From: Lineus longissimus
Taxonomy: Eukaryota > Nemertea > Pilidiophora > Heteronemertea > Lineidae
Assembly: GCF_910592395.1 (NCBI RefSeq)
Contig: NC_088317.1
Coordinates: forward strand, 14,572,001-14,636,000
Direction: 5' to 3'
DNA: 64,000 bases
Shown: piece after piece, positions 34,201-48,120 of the stretch
How positions within the stretch are numbered: position 1 is the stretch's first letter
Layout of the letters: each line of letters begins with the position of its first letter
Notes under the pieces: generated by a model
What the model was told of the DNA's origin: nothing
Seen by the model: the letters and a program-made list of their open reading frames with translations, nothing else
Database searches by the model: none
Position numbers and translations under genes: made by a program

Positions 34201-35832
34201 AACAACTCGGCAAATTCTTCAGTGCAAACTTGACGATGCATTGTATATCAAAGCGTATAATCACTCACCATCATGTGGCAAGACGTACCCATTGCTGTAC
34301 AGCCAATTGACGAATTTCTTCTGTATTTTTCCGCCGTTCTCCAAATTTCTTAATCCCATGCATGTGCACGCGAACAGTGATTTCTCAGCGTTATTTACTC
34401 CCGATCCAACAGTACTTGAATATGCAATTACAATGCAGGCGTCCTTACTTGCATTTCTATTTACTAAGGACTGAAACTTTCGTACGTACGCTGACATGGC
34501 TGATGGAAATGTCTTCGCGATTATGGAGCAGTTAAAACCCTATATCAATAGAAAAATGCCACAAAACACGTCGTTTTACTGTAAAAGTTTGGTCAACGGT
34601 ACATCCCACCAAGTGCTAAACTGATATACATGATATAGTAGCCTTCTTATGCACAGAGGAATATTTCATTACCTAATGCACTAAGAAGTCATCTCTACCT
34701 ACTGTTGAAGGAGTGAATGATTGGTGATCTGTACACAGTCTTCTTTTATAGTTGAAAGTATGGTTTGATAAAGGATTGTAAAGACCTCTGCGCGCGTTAT
34801 GATCTCGCAGGCATTTGCCTCATCTAGCATAAAAAGCAACACGCTACTCATACCGATCCACCATCGTTGTGCCTATATCCATCCTAGAAAGGAGGAGACT
34901 TTAGGACTGATATTCACCGCCGGCATGCACGCTATTGTGTTTACAGAACATTATTAGACCCATTCCCTAGACGATTAGAGATACATTCTGTTTAAGTCAT
35001 ACTGGCCATGGTTCTGCTAAAAAATATCGATAATGATTAGAGGATCCATGTTTACAAACAGACTGTGATTGTTTTTCTGTTGATCTGATATCGATCGAAC
35101 ACTATGAGTGAATGAAAAGAAATCAATATTAGAGGCATCATCATCTTACATATCGTCTGAAGAATTTGTACAAAGTTTGCCAACATAAAGGAGTCTTGTC
35201 CGGGCCTTTTGCGTGAGGAAGTCCGATGGTTAAGAAATCGTTAGTCTTGTTTTGTATTTGTCAGTGTTTCTTAGGTCGAAATCTTCGGCTTTTAGAAGGG
35301 TCTTAGTTCAGAACTTCTTCAGATTAGTGAACGTGATAAGACATTCGTTTCAAGTCTCTTGCAACATATAAACACTACAGTTAAACCTTAACTAAGAATC
35401 GTACATGAATCTTGAAAAGGGCAGCGACTCCTGGCCTAGGGTAACCTTCCTTTAACACTCGATAACCTTCCTTTAACACGACGCTCATTAACACTACTGT
35501 CGTCATTACGTTGTAATTTATTGACCGAATCTCAACTTCTCGAAACTGATGCATTATAATCAGTCTCTTGAATATGCTGCGTACTCAGTTGTTTTCAGAT
35601 AGGCGTTTGTCACAGCGGTTGCCGGTACATGTATGTAGTTAGGACTTGTTTCCCAAACCCATTTGCACCATGTCTTCAGACCTGAGAGAGAGATTGATAA
35701 ATCAAGTTTAAAAGCAGGCCGAGAATCGGCCAGGTCTAAGCTAGTCTCTGTCCAGGGAAAGGATATCGTTTTTAATGTTGGACAGATTGTGTAGTTGGAG
35801 TCTTGTAATTATATACATGTTGTGCTCATGAG
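31284..35832. other. Long interval between gene A exon and gene B (U4)
   Basis: No gene recognised. It holds the TA-flanked MITE, the plus-strand frame seen also at 25076 (here 32857-33129), the two overlapping frames at 34241-34497, and the conserved minus-strand stretch near 34670-34930. Confidence 0.5.
31968..32252. mobile_element. TA-flanked MITE (U4 copy)
   Basis: 285 bp with both CTGGATCCACTC-type ends and flanking TA (31966-31967, 32253-32254). Its left inverted repeat pairs slightly better than in U3. Confidence 0.6.
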
Positions 35833-35967
35833 GTAATAAGGTTTTTAAAACATGAATTGAGTGTCTGGTTAGCAAACAAATGGCAAATAATCTTACGACT
35901 TTTGTGTGCACTAAAAAGGAACTGTAAAACTGTTGTTGTTCCATAGGTCTGCAACAAGTTACTCGGC

Positions 35968-36986
35968 ATGTACAGAATTAAAGAGAAAATGCCATTTCTG
36001 GTAACATCAATATACTATCACGGAGCTTGAGATGCCATAGTAGTATATAATGCATACTTTTTGTCTGATAAGCAATTCCTTATCTACAAGTTTGAGAACG
36101 ATAAATGGAGTGAGAACGATTTTCATGTCACTAAGCGGAATTTAGGAATGGCTGCTTTACAAGACGTATATTTTGTTGCTTAGAGAAAGATGCCAACATT
36201 ATGTATACATCGCAGGCGAATTTGAAAACTATATCGTTTCCGCTTATTCAGTTAGGCCCCGTAATAGAAATGGCGACGCTGTACAGGACAAAACGACTAT
36301 TGCTTTGTTAGATATATTTGGAAATTGTATAAGACATCTGATTCCTGCAAATGAGTTTGAGCAATTCAGAAAAATTGCAGATCGTAACCCTGCTTTCTAT
36401 CGCGTGTTCGCCTGCGAGACAAAGTTCCTGATTCGATGGTTAGGCCGGGATTTGGTCTGGTTTGTTAGTCTGTATATACTGAAATGTCTGGGTTTCGTCT
36501 TGGAAAGGACCTTTATCGAGAAACTGTACAGCTGTAAATATAAAGATATCGCGACCGTCTACCAAGATTGCCATAACTTATTTGGATGCGAGATTGACGG
36601 AAGTTATTATTTTTTCACGCCACGCCCCACACCCGCGATAAGGTAAGAGGGGGTCGCTGCAGCCGGTGGTGTTGTGGCTTCACGATGGATTTCATGAATT
36701 ACAGTACACATTTCGAACCGGTCCATTAACTAACTCACAGCTTGATATTGACCTCTTACTAAAACGCCTTAATTTTCGAGAAACTCATTTACTAAAAGGC
36801 CTTAATTTTCGAGGAACTCATTTTCAAAAGCCTAATTATACAAGTAAGTGCAGTGAAAAGATAGGTTCTGGTGGATTTATCATCAAATCGCTGATCTACA
36901 GGTTTTACGTATACACCAGCAACACGGGTAATCTGGTAGTCTGGTGGTGCCCTAACGTTAAAATCGAAGTCTTCCAACTAGTTTGA
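35968..36986 (+). pseudogene. Gene B, U4 copy: full length but broken
   Basis: ATG at 35968, empty MITE site upstream, and a pyrimidine-rich acceptor (AG at 35944-35945). Breaks: TGA at codon 21 (36028-36030), TAG in place of Trp at about 36180, a 1-bp insertion soon after, and a 5-bp deletion near 36642 that shifts the frame before the 11-residue repeat. The last part is open from 36666 to TGA (36984-36986). Two copies of the 33-bp repeat lie at 36756-36821. Confidence 0.75.
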
Positions 36987-38431
36987 ATCCACATTCAATC
37001 GGCCAATGGCAAAATGTCATCGTGATGAATGATCGAAAGGGACTCTGGCTGATGGGAATATTATATCTCGTTTTGGAGGAGGTATTTTGCACCTAAATCC
37101 TTACGTCATTGAAATTGCCGGAAATTTATCAAAATATCAGTGATGTGCTGAAAACACACCCACCTACAGCTAGTCTACTCCTGGCGCTCATTTAGACACA
37201 CTATTAAAGTGGCCCGTCTTTTTCGCTGGCTTTGAAACATCGAGTTTAGACGAGAAAAGTTATCTTCTGAGTAACATTTGGTGGGAAAAGCCACGTTTGA
37301 TGGTCAACTGTACCCACGATCATAAAAAAACAGTAGTGTATGACTTCAATGTCATTTCGTGGTTTCAAACTACATATTATGCGACTACGTTTCGTTGAAC
37401 TATACGTACATAACGGACGTGGATGAACGATGCCAACGAAAAATCTCCAGTCATTCGAAGTTCACTCGAAATTACATTGTATCTCATATATCTTTTATTG
37501 GCCGAAACTTTGCTAGTTTTTACGAGATTTTTCCTCGTATATTGATACTGTGTAGTGGGTTGATGGTCACCTATAATTAAAGTGCACATACAGATACAAA
37601 AGTCAGGTCTGCTCAGTTAATTGAAGGTGAATGATTTCATATATTACAGATATACCCGCCTATTTTACACGCCGATTAGTACTCTTGGGGGAGCTTTGTG
37701 CTCGCTTTGTTACGTGTGGCAAGAAAATATCTGCCCCACAATACCGCCTTTACATACTTACTCTCAAAATAGTAAGTACTAGCTGGACATTCTTTTTGTC
37801 ACAAGTATGAATGTATCATTTAACTGATGACAAAATGCACTTCAATGATACATCGGATTAGAATCTGTAAATAAATGTTTGAAAGTGATTTTCGGAAGGG
37901 AAAAACGCCTCAGCCAGATTTTACATAGACGCACTTATTTGGCGTACTGTAATGGTAAAGGTTATGTCAATACGCACTTGCTGGTGTCTCTGTCGTCATT
38001 TTTACTCTTTCGATTTTCAGATCATGTTTTAGTAGTGCTTCCTTAACATATACCTGCTAAAGATGGACACCCTCTTTTCTTAGGACGTTGGTTTGGCCCA
38101 GAAGCGGTATTTCTGATCAATTTCACCATTGTAATCATGACGCCTCTTTATTAATGACATCAATTTTTTAGTAACAATGGTGTTTTAATAGAGAGGTATA
38201 ATTGTATTTGTTAGCACGTGATCCAAATACACTTGTGGGGCGAAAAAAGGAGAGTTATATTGCACCGCCATATAGCAATGGTGGCGTGGCGTTACGTGTA
38301 TGTCAAGACGAGATTGTTTTGAAAGTACATGTAGTAAATGTTTTCGAAGAGATATAAAGATTTTTTCGTTGTTTTCTATGATAGGCCTTGAATAGAGACA
38401 GGAAAGGATTTTGAGTTTGTAAAAAAGCTCA
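36987..38431. other. 3' interval of U4
   Basis: Right after gene B, the VIVMNDRKGLWLMG frame runs to a TAA, then continues in the same frame through an L-P-E-I-Y-Q-N-I-S segment. An open stretch of about 75 codons follows around MPRLMVNCTHDHKK, whose start resembles a propeller strand. These look like remains of coding sequence in the gene B direction; no intact gene is present. Confidence 0.4.
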
Positions 38432-38702
38432 GAGGGTTTTTATTTCCCTTAAAAAACTCAACGGGGTACATATATAATTAAATGTTGGCTAAAAAAACCC
38501 TCAAAATTCTTTCAAGACCTAAAACGTTTTTTTCTCAAGAGTATATTGCTTTCTCGGCTGGTAGCTTGAATTCAAAGAAACAATGAGCGAAACTTAAAGG
38601 ATTGTTAAACTAGATGTATGCTTCAAATGATTATAATGCTGTACGTTTGTGACAATTGGGACGAAGGTAAAATGGTAATACACCATTGGATAATCCATAC
38701 AT

Positions 38703-39710
38703 TTACACTGAATTAAACACCTCGAGATATCTATAGACTTCCTCACTCCTTTCTTCATCAATTTTTCTGACATCAGAAGCAACAGGTAAAATAAAATCTC
38801 CATTCCCTGTCATTAAAATTGCTTCATCTTTACTTTTCTTATTACTGAGAGAGGTGGGACTTTGGAATATAACATTAATTTTCTCATAAAATTTCTTTAC
38901 ACGGGCGAATATTCCTTCTGATGGGAAACAGAGAATTTGGAATAAGCTAACATCGTTCATCAAGCCATTGTGATTAAAGAAAACCAAAAACATATTTTTA
39001 AGTTTATAGAGGGCGCTGTACATTTTACCAACCCCCGATGTATAATATGCTGTACGCGTCAACTTCGCCTGCCACTTGGCTGATTTCCCCTTCCCCTTGT
39101 GGTAAATCGTAACGGTTACACAACCAGTATATCTCCTGTTAACGGCAATTAGTATTCCGTCTAAAGTGATGAAAATAAATGGAGTCTTTAGCTCTGGAAA
39201 GGCAGATCCATTTGAAAGCATTCCTGTTCCATTACTCCATGTTAACGTGTACAACGTCGATGATAATGTTAGTTTCGAAAGAAAACACCTAATAATTATG
39301 CAATTATGAAAACAGTAAGGATCAATGTGTGCTTTACAACGGTAACATGGATTGCCTTTCGAAATTATAATTTGGCCGAATAGATTTCCGCCTAATGCGA
39401 AGAGAAACCTGTAAGCATAGACCTTGGGGTGGCCCCTCGGACCAACATGGGCCAGAAGTAACAATTTCATGTCATATATCACGTTAAAAATTCCGACATG
39501 TTCACTTAAAGCTGAAGTATTTTTCACAAGAAGATAGTCCCCTGTTTCCACTAATCTGTTGTAAACAAGTATGGATTTCAGTGTTACTCCCGACTCGTCA
39601 TGAAATTTGTGAATAAATACAATAGAACTCGTCTCATGGTCGTATAAATACGAAAACTTAGTGCCGAACTCCAATATGGCGGAAGCTGGTGGTTTAAACA
39701 ATATTTTCAT
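38703..39710 (-). CDS. Gene A, U5 copy: last coding exon, 335 residues
   Basis: Open from ATG to TAA, of the U1/U3 sequence type (GIFNVIYD, TLSSTLYTL, TAYYTS). Private replacements include Arg for Lys near 101, Tyr for His near 231, Asn for His near 246 and Phe for Ile near 268. The metal-type motif and the upstream acceptor are intact. Confidence 0.7.
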   Translation of the reverse strand: MKILFKPPASAILEFGTKFSYLYDHETSSIVFIHKFHDESGVTLKSILVYNRLVETGDYLLVKNTSALSEHVGIFNVIYDMKLLLLAHVGPRGHPKVYAYRFLFALGGNLFGQIIISKGNPCYRCKAHIDPYCFHNCIIIRCFLSKLTLSSTLYTLTWSNGTGMLSNGSAFPELKTPFIFITLDGILIAVNRRYTGCVTVTIYHKGKGKSAKWQAKLTRTAYYTSGVGKMYSALYKLKNMFLVFFNHNGLMNDVSLFQILCFPSEGIFARVKKFYEKINVIFQSPTSLSNKKSKDEAILMTGNGDFILPVASDVRKIDEERSEEVYRYLEVFNSV

Positions 39711-40020
39711 AGAGCGTCTGTAGCTAATGTTTTTCGGTCTTGAATCCTAAAAAAGGAACAGACTGGCAATGTCACGCACACTCAGTTTACTCGAATATAC
39801 TTAGTACTTGTCTTGTGGGTGCCACTGAGCCTGTTAAACGCGAAGCTGGAAGTAATACGGTAGTAGCCTACATAAAACAGAACGGCAAGATATCTAGTAG
39901 ACCTGGCTCAAAGCATTACACCAGCAGTCATTATAATCGTCCAGGCCCCAAAAGCCGTATATGTTTCTTTAGTAGCATGTATCTTTGAACTCGATCGACA
40001 AGTAGGGGAACCAGCCAGTG

Positions 40021-40089
40021 ACTCGGCCGGAAGTCGAAGCCACGAGTTAAAACATGATGTCGACACGTACCACTGCACCACTGGGGCTC
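40021..40089 (-). mobile_element. tRNA-derived SINE head (U5 copy)
   Basis: A box intact; one change (ATGATGTCGAC for ATGCTGTCGAC) lies between the boxes. Confidence 0.45.
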
Positions 40090-40370
40090 AGTTTTGTTGT
40101 AACTTCACTTAGCACGGAGTATTTTGTCCCGATCCCCCCTCCCCCATCGAGTTACTGACTTTGAAGGCCTACGCCGTTCGTCAAATATTTAAAATGGAAA
40201 TTGAATTGCGTAAATACGTACAGTGTACTTGATATATTGTTTAACATTGCCGTTGTGTAGACAAATGTACAAATGCTGCATATACCAAATTTCAGCAAAC
40301 TCGTATGCATCATAACAGTTACTGCTCTTTACGACATTGTGTATCGGCGTAGTCTTCTAATGGTTATTAC

Positions 40371-40610
40371 CTGAAGTTGATGCATCTGATATCCCATCGT
40401 GGTCTTCACCTCCGCCTTCTCCATACACGTTCCCTTCTTTGAGCTGATTTGACAGATCATTTTTCCGTATCTTGGCAGTGAGTTCACAGTCGCACAACTG
40501 ATCGTCATCAAACAGAGGAAAAAACACTCGAAGAACGAATCCTGGTTATTATTTTGAAACAGTGGTTCAACTATTTCTCTGTTAATGATTAACCTTTTAA
40601 AATGGAAATC
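40371..40610 (-). CDS. Gene A, U5 copy: PAN/apple-like exon
   Basis: Cysteine pattern conserved, with Thr in the C-L-M-T segment and K-A-E near the end. Donor CAG|GTAATA. The frame is open from 40733 to 40329. Confidence 0.4.
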
Positions 40611-41007
40611 CTTAATTTGTTTCATTTTTCTATTTTCATTGAGGTTCTCAAACGTTATTTGAAAACGTAAACTAAAGTTGAGGTACACAGTATTGTAACT
40701 GCTCAATTTCAGACTTTTCACAGAACTACACACATTGTCCTTACCACTTCCTCTGCAACTATTGTGAACATAGGACTTGTCCTAAGTGTTGCCGTCGGGA
40801 TTTGAAACCATTTGGTGACCATAGATAAGCGCTGCTGAATTTCATGAAATATGTATCCGTCATATCTCTCTGCTAGTCCAACAATTTATTCTGTATTGAT
40901 ACCATTGGTTATTACAGAAGTGAATAAGCAAGATAAACAATGTACAGTATAAAACGTATGCAAATAAACATATATTACAGAGATAAAAGGAGATACATGA
41001 TTTAAAC

Positions 41008-41864
41008 GGTATACGGTAAAAAAGGTACAGGAAAAAAAGGTACAGGAAAAAAGTTACGGAAATAAAGGTACAGGAAATAAAAGTACAGGAAATAAAAGTA
41101 CTGGAAATAAAGGTACCGGAAAAATGTATCGGAAAAAAAGGTACACAAAATGGCATAAGTAGGTAAAACAGGTACAACATTTTTTTTAGAATATTATTAT
41201 TCTCTTCAACTGGGTCAGGCTCGGCCTGTGTATTAATCTTTTATTGCCCATTTTCTGCTTCTGTGACTAAGGTGGTGCCTTAAAATAGTTTAATACATTG
41301 CGGACAATTTTGTTACGGAATGAATTTGAGGAAAATTCATGGAAGAAGTTGCCCAACAGGTGAGCAGACGTTGTTTTGGTTATAACTACATTCATGTTCT
41401 TTTAAATTTTAAAATACTCGAGTCGTATTCTTATTAGGGGCGGATCCAGGATCACGGGAAAGGGGGGCGCACCTAGTATCCTAGTATACCTGCCTTGTGT
41501 TTGGTCTTAAATCTAGTTTTTTGTCTATAAGACCAGGCACATTGTTAATTGGGTCCAGCTCTATGATGAATGCTAATAGATTAATTGCAACTTAACTTGA
41601 ACATTGGTACATTTATCAGTTAATCCTTATGCAGAGGGAATTGTCCCAGAATCTTTACAATCATCATGATCTTGATAGTCGTGTTTTCACTATTGAAGAC
41701 CATAACGGTATACTGGAAATTTGATATACCTATTTCTTAGGCCTATGCATTGCCTAAGGAACAAATAAAGTTAAAGTTATGAATAGAACAGGAGAGAATT
41801 CAAATGATATTTAAAAAAAAAATTGTGTACTTTTTTACCTATTTATGCCGTTCTCTGTACCTTT
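41008..41864. mobile_element. Foldback/MITE-like element (U5 copy), right arm deleted
   Basis: Left duplication GATTTAAAC at 40999-41007 and the left array are present. The right arm stops after one repeat and joins flanking sequence, with loss of the right duplication. A second small deletion follows in the flank (near 41891). Confidence 0.7.
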
Positions 41865-41865
41865 G

Positions 41866-44800
41866 TCCGAATATCCAATCGTATTTAGTGTCCTTGAGTA
41901 CATGCAATTGTGGCAACGCATGTCGTAGTGTTAAGTCATAACATGAGACACTGCACTCGCACTCGCACAAAAATCAAGATAGAAATTGTTGTGTCTGGTA
42001 TCAAACAAATAAAGGAAAGCATCGGGCTACATGTTAGACGAAGTTAAATGCAAAGCCATTTAGCAAATGTCGAGACAGTAAGAAAATATTGCATCAATTG
42101 TTCAACCTGAATTGTTCGCAACTTAACGGGGAATTCGCAATTGCTTCATCAAAATTGTTTTGACTAACGTATAGAGAATTAAACTAGCTACCAGATCTAG
42201 ATGCGCCGCATTTAATCTCGATAATGTGATACTTTTTTAAAGGTCCTCTTCCCACTTTTTCTAGGCCTTCTTGCTTTTTCAGCGCAAATCAGATCGGTAT
42301 CGTCGAGGAGAGGCTGACATGGACTTGTCGAGGTCATTTCTCCAGAAATTTCCATCCGCATTAAAAGGAACACGAATTTGGCAGTTAATACCGAAACACA
42401 CCTGGTCTCCGTCCAGCACTGTAACTATTACCAGTGAGCCTGCAGTTTGTCACATTTGCTAATTTTCTAGGTGAATCTTTAGCCTGGTTCAAAACTTAAA
42501 CACTGCAGCGGATTCGGTGTCAAAGCAAGGTGATATTCATCCGCCTTACAACTACGTCAAGGAGTTCCCTTATAACCCTAAAGCATCGTTTTGAGATGGG
42601 ATTTCGTGTGGCAACCTACTGCAATTACTACAGTATCCTGTAACAGTACAATATTTACAAGATTATTGGAAGATTCACCGTAAAGATTGATATCATAATG
42701 TACTTGTACATCTGTACGTGAATGAATAATATCCAAAACAGGAGTCCTACTAGACAATTTTCTACCTAGGAACTTCAAACTTCAAATACATGTACCTCTA
42801 GAGAAGTTTACATCCTATATGGCTCTAAAAGAAGAAATGCCAATTCCCAGAATTGTGAGATGTTCACATCGTTTGCTCCTAGAAAGGCGGCAGTGCGGCA
42901 TGGTAGCTCTGTTTCTGTGCCTTAACGTTTTTGAATGATGCGGGCTTTGGCTAGGCTTTCTCTCGGTCGGTCATCAAGGGACAGTCCACCAATACAGAAT
43001 TACCGAATTGTGACGACTACCGGGCTTGGCAACTGGCCGGAGAGCAGCACTTGGTCACGTCACGACAACTTAAATTTCAAGCGATTAAACCAAACACGCC
43101 ATAAACAACTCGGCAAATTCTTCAGTGCAAACTTGACGATGCATTGTATATCAAAGCGTATAATCAGTCACCATCATGTGGCAAGACGTACCCATTGCTG
43201 TACAGCCAATTGACGAATTTCTTCTCTATTTTTCCGCCGTTCTCCAAATCTCTTAATCCCATGTATGTAAACGCAAACAGTGACTTCTCAGTGTTATTTA
43301 CTCCCGATCCAACAGTACTTGAATATGCAATTACAATGCAGGTGGCCTTACTTGCATTTCTATTCACTAAGGACTGAAACTTTCGTACGTACGCTGACAT
43401 GGCTGATGGAAATGTCTTCGCGATCATAGAGCAGTTAAAACCCTATATCAATAGAAAAATGCCACAAAACACGTCGTTTTACTGTAAAAGTTTGGTCAAC
43501 GGTACATCCCACCAAGTGCTAAACTGATATTGTAACAGTGTCCAGAACACTGTTTGTTATATTATTGGACCTATCCATTCTAGGCCCTAAAGCATACCCT
43601 TTTGGATCAGACATGTGGTTAGATATTTACGTGAGCCAATCTGGTGTCAGTCAAGGTTGGCAAACCTGCGATTACTGCCTTAAACGACAACATATTGTGT
43701 CGATCACGAGTGTATCATCCCATGCTAGCATTTTTGTGATTGGTCCTTTCCGATGATCTGATGACACGTTTGACTCCTGAAGGGTAACATAATAATGGGC
43801 CACAAACTAGGAAACGTGTCTTTTTCTCTTCGACCATCCTAGGCAATGGACACATATCAGGGACGCGGGTAATTTCTACGGTAATCCATAATTTCCGATT
43901 ATTCCTCAGCTACATGTATGTGAGGCTGAAGGCTAAATTGTCGATAGCCAGGCATGAAAATCATGTTCCTCCGTTCCTGATATGGCCTCATAGCCAAGGT
44001 AGGTCATATCCCGCCTGCGCTTCTATCCACTAATTAGGCCTATTGGGTTGTTCTATATTCTATCAAGTGAATCCCCCTCTCTGTAAAATTATCCCAACAA
44101 AATCATGAAACATATATCGAGTATTTTAGTTGGTTCTTTCGGTATCTCTCTGCTGAGCAACCGTAGTCCCTCTTGCATCGAAACTGTGAGTCAAGATCTC
44201 ATCTCTGGGTAGGCAAACCTACGTTAAACTGGGTATCGGCTGATGGTTTTATTATACTGTATTTAGAACCAACATCCAATATCTAGCGATCCGTAATAAT
44301 ATACATGATATAGTAGCCTTCTTATGCACAGGGGAATATTTCATTACCTAATGCACTAAGAAGTCATCTCTACCTACTGTTGAAGGAGTGAATGATAGGT
44401 GATCTGTACGCAGTCTTCTTTTATAGTTGAAAGTATGGTTTGATAAAGGATTTTAAAGACCTCTGCGCGCGTTATGATCTCGCAGGCATTTGCCTCATCT
44501 AGCATAAAAAGCAACACGCTACTCATACCGATCCACCATCGTTGTGCGTATATCCATCCTTGAAAGGAAGAAACTTTAGGACTGATATTCACCGTCGATA
44601 AGTCGGCATGCACGCTACTGGGTTTACAGAACATTATTAGACCCATTCCCTAGATGATTAGACTTATATATTAAATAAGTCACCCGGCCATGGTTCTCCT
44701 GAAAAATGTCGATAATGATTAGAGGATCAATGTAAACAGATAGTTATTGTTGTTCTGCAATCGGTGTTGATCAAATATCGATCGAACACTATGAGTGAAT

Positions 44801-45529
44801 GATATGAAATCAATATTAGAGGCATCATCATCTTACATATCGTCTGAAGAATTTGTACAAAGTGTGCCAACATAAAGGGGTCTTATCCGGGCCTTTTGCG
44901 TGAGGAAGTCTGATGGTTAAGAAATCGTTATTCTTGTTTTGTATTTGTCAGTGTTTCTTAGGTCGCAATTTTCGGCTTTTAGAAGAGTCTTAGTTCAGAT
45001 CTTCTTCAGATTCGTGAACGCGATAAGACATTCGTTCCAAGACTCTTGCAACATATAAACACTATAGTTAAATCTCAACTAAGAATCGTACATGAATCTT
45101 GAAAAGGGCAGCGACTCCTGGCCTAGGGTAACCTTCCTTTAACACTCGATAATCTTCCTTTAACACGACGCTCTTTAACACTACTGTCGTCATTACGTTG
45201 TAATTTATTGACCGAATCTCAACTTCTCGAAACTGATGCATTATAATCAGTCTCTTGAATATGCTGCGTACTCAGTTGTTTTCAGATAGGCGTTTATCAC
45301 AGCAGTTACCGGTACATGTATGTAGTTAGGACTTGTCTCCCGAACCCATTTGCACCATGTCTTCAGACCTGAGAGAGAGATTGATAAATCAAGTTGAAAA
45401 GCATGCCGAGAATCGGCCAGGCCTAAGCTAGCCTTTGTCCAGGGAAAGGATATCGTTTATAATGTTGGACAGATTGTGTCGTTGGAGTCTTGTAATTATA
45501 TACATGTTGTGCTCATGAGGTAATAAGGT
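41866..45529. other. Long interval between foldback element and gene B (U5)
   Basis: No gene recognised. It contains the two overlapping frames at 43144-43427, the U1/U5 block 43531-44300 with a plus-strand frame at 43538-43756, and the conserved minus-strand frame at 44374-44646. Confidence 0.5.
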
Positions 45530-45654
45530 TCTTAAAACATGAATTGAGTGTCTGGTTAGCAAACAAATGGCAAATAATCTTACGACTTTTGTGTGCACTA
45601 AAAAGGAACTGTAAAACTGTTGTTATTCCATAGGTCTGCAACAAGTTACTCGGC

Positions 45655-46677
45655 ATGTACAGAATTAAAGAGAAAATGCCATTTCTGGTAACATCAATAT
45701 ACTATCACGGAGCTTGAGATGCCATAGTAGTATATAATGCATACTTTTTGTCTGATAAGCAATTCCTTATCTACAAGTTTGAGAACGATAAATGGAGTGA
45801 GAACGATTTTCATGTCACTAAGCGGAATTAAGGAATGGCTTCTTTACAAGAGGTATTTTTTGTTGCTTGGAGAAATATGTCAACATATGTATACATTGCA
45901 GGCGAATTAAAAAACTATATCGCTTGCGCTTATTCTGTTTGGCCCCGCGATAGAAATGGCGACTTTTCACAGGGAAAAACGACTATTGCTTTGTTAGATA
46001 CATTTGGAAGTAGAATTAGACATCCGATTCCTGCAAATGAGTTTGAGCAATTCAGAAAAATTGCAGATCGTAACCCTGCTTTCTATCGCGTGTTCGCCTG
46101 CGAGACAAAGTTCCTAATTCGATGGTTAGGCCCGGATTTTGTCTTGTTTGTCAATATGAATAGACTGAAAAGTCTGGGTTTCGTCTTGGAAAGGACCTTT
46201 ATCAAGAAACTGTACAGCTGTGAATATAAAGATATCGCGACCGTCTACCAAGATTGCCATAACTTATTTGGATGCGAGATTGACGGAAGTTATTATTTTT
46301 TCACGCCACGCCCCACACCCGCGATAAGGTATTAGAAGAGGGGGTCGCTGCAGCCGGTGGTGTTGTGGCTTCACGATGGATTTCATGAATTACAGTACAC
46401 ATTTCGAACCGGTCCGTTAACTAACTCACAACTTGATATTGACCTCTTATTAAAAGGCCTTAATTTTCGAGAAACTCATTTACTAAAAGGCCTTAATTTT
46501 CGAGGAACGCATTTTCAAAAGCCTAATTATACAAGTAAGTGCAGTGAAAAGATAGGTTCTGGTGGATTTATCATCAAATCGCTAATCTACAGGTTTTACG
46601 TATACACCAGCAACACGGGTAATCTGGTAGTCTGGTGGTGCCCTCACGTTAAAATCGAGGTCTTTCAACTAGTTTGA
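45655..46677 (+). pseudogene. Gene B, U5 copy: full length, three nonsense codons
   Basis: The reading frame is not shifted anywhere between ATG (45655) and TGA (46675-46677), 340 codons plus stop, which gives the best estimate of gene B length. It is interrupted by TGA at codon 21 (shared with U4), TAA at about 45829 and TAG at 46333-46335. The segment around residues 60-110 differs most from U1 (ELKNYIACAYSVWPRDRN). Two copies of the 33-bp repeat lie at 46447-46512. Confidence 0.75.
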
Positions 46678-48120
46678 ATCCACATTCAATCGGCCAATGG
46701 CAAAATGTTATTGTGATGAATGATCGAAAGGGACTCTGGCTGATGGGAATATTATATCTCGTTTTGGAGGAGATATTTAGCACCTAAATCCTTACGTCAT
46801 TAAAATTGCCGGAAATTTATCAAAATATCAGTGATGTGCTGAAAACACTCCAACCTACAGCTAGTCTACTCCTGGCGCTCATTTAGACACACTATTAAAG
46901 TGGCCCGTCTTTTTCGCTGGCTTTGAAACATCGAGTTTAGACGAGAAAAGTTATCGTCTGAGTAACATTTGGTGGGAAATGCCACGTTTGATGGTCAACT
47001 GTACCCAAGATCATAAAAAAAGTAGTGTATGACTTCTATCCCCCTTAAATGTCATTTCGTGGTTTCAAACTACATTATTATGCGACTACGTTTCGTTGAA
47101 CTATACGTACATAACGGACGTGGATGAACGATGCCAACGAAAAATCTCCAGTCATTCGAAGTTCACTCGAAATTACATTGTATCTCATATATCTTTTATT
47201 GGCCGAAACTTTGCTAGTTTTAACGGGATTTTTCCTCGTATATTGATACTGTGTAGTGGGTTGATGGTCACCTGTAATTAAAGTGCACATACAGATACAA
47301 AAGTCAGGTCGGCCCAGTGAATTGAAGGTGAATGATTTCATATAACAGATATACCCGCCTATTTTACACGCCGATTAGTACTCTAGGGGGAGCTTCGTAC
47401 TCGCTTTGTTACGTGTGGCAAGAAAATATCTGCCCCACAATACCGCCTTTACATACTTACTCTCAAAATAGTAAGTACTAGTTGGACATTCTTTTTGTCA
47501 AAAGTATGAATGTATCATTTAACTGATGACAAAATGCACTTCAATGATACATCGGATTAGAATCTGAAAATAAATGTATGAAAGTGATTTTAGGAAGGGA
47601 AAAGCGCCTCAGCCAGATTTTACATAGACGCACTTATTTGGCGTACTGTAATGGTAAAGGTTATGTCAATACGCACTTGCTGGTGTCTCTGTCGTAATTT
47701 TTACTCTTTCGATTATCAGATCATGTTTTAGTAGTGCTTCCTTAACATATACGTGCTAAAGATGGACACCCTCTTTTCTAAGGACGTTGGTTTGGTCCAG
47801 AAGCGGTATTTCTGATCAATTTCACCTTTGTAATCATGACGCCTCTTTATTAATGACATCCATTTTTTAGTAACAAGGGTGTTTTAATAGAGATGTTAGC
47901 ACGTGATCCAAATACACTTGTGGGGCGAAAAAAGGAGAGTTATATTGCACCGCCATATAGCAATGGTGGCGTGGCGTTACGTGTATGTCAAGACGAGATT
48001 GTTTTGAAAGTACATGTAGTAAATGTTTTCGAAGAGATATATAAAGATTTTTTCGTTGTTTTCTATGATAGGCCTTAAATAGAGACAGGAAAGGATTTTG
48101 AGTTTGTAAAAAAGCTCATA
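46678..48120. other. 3' interval of U5
   Basis: Same layout as in U4. The conserved plus-strand frame is shorter (47096-47281) because an extra base near 47074 shifts it. No gene supported. Confidence 0.4.

Larger units (their letters stand above)
29071..38431. repeat. Tandem array unit U4
   Basis: 9.4 kb. Left part of the U3/U6 type (TA-flanked MITE present, no foldback element); gene B region of the U5 type (same nonsense codon and same 6-bp in-frame deletion). The unit is therefore a mosaic. Confidence 0.9.
38432..48120. repeat. Tandem array unit U5
   Basis: 9.7 kb, left half of the U1 type: foldback element (right arm deleted) and the extra block, here 43531-44300. Gene B half of the U4 type. 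Confidence 0.9.
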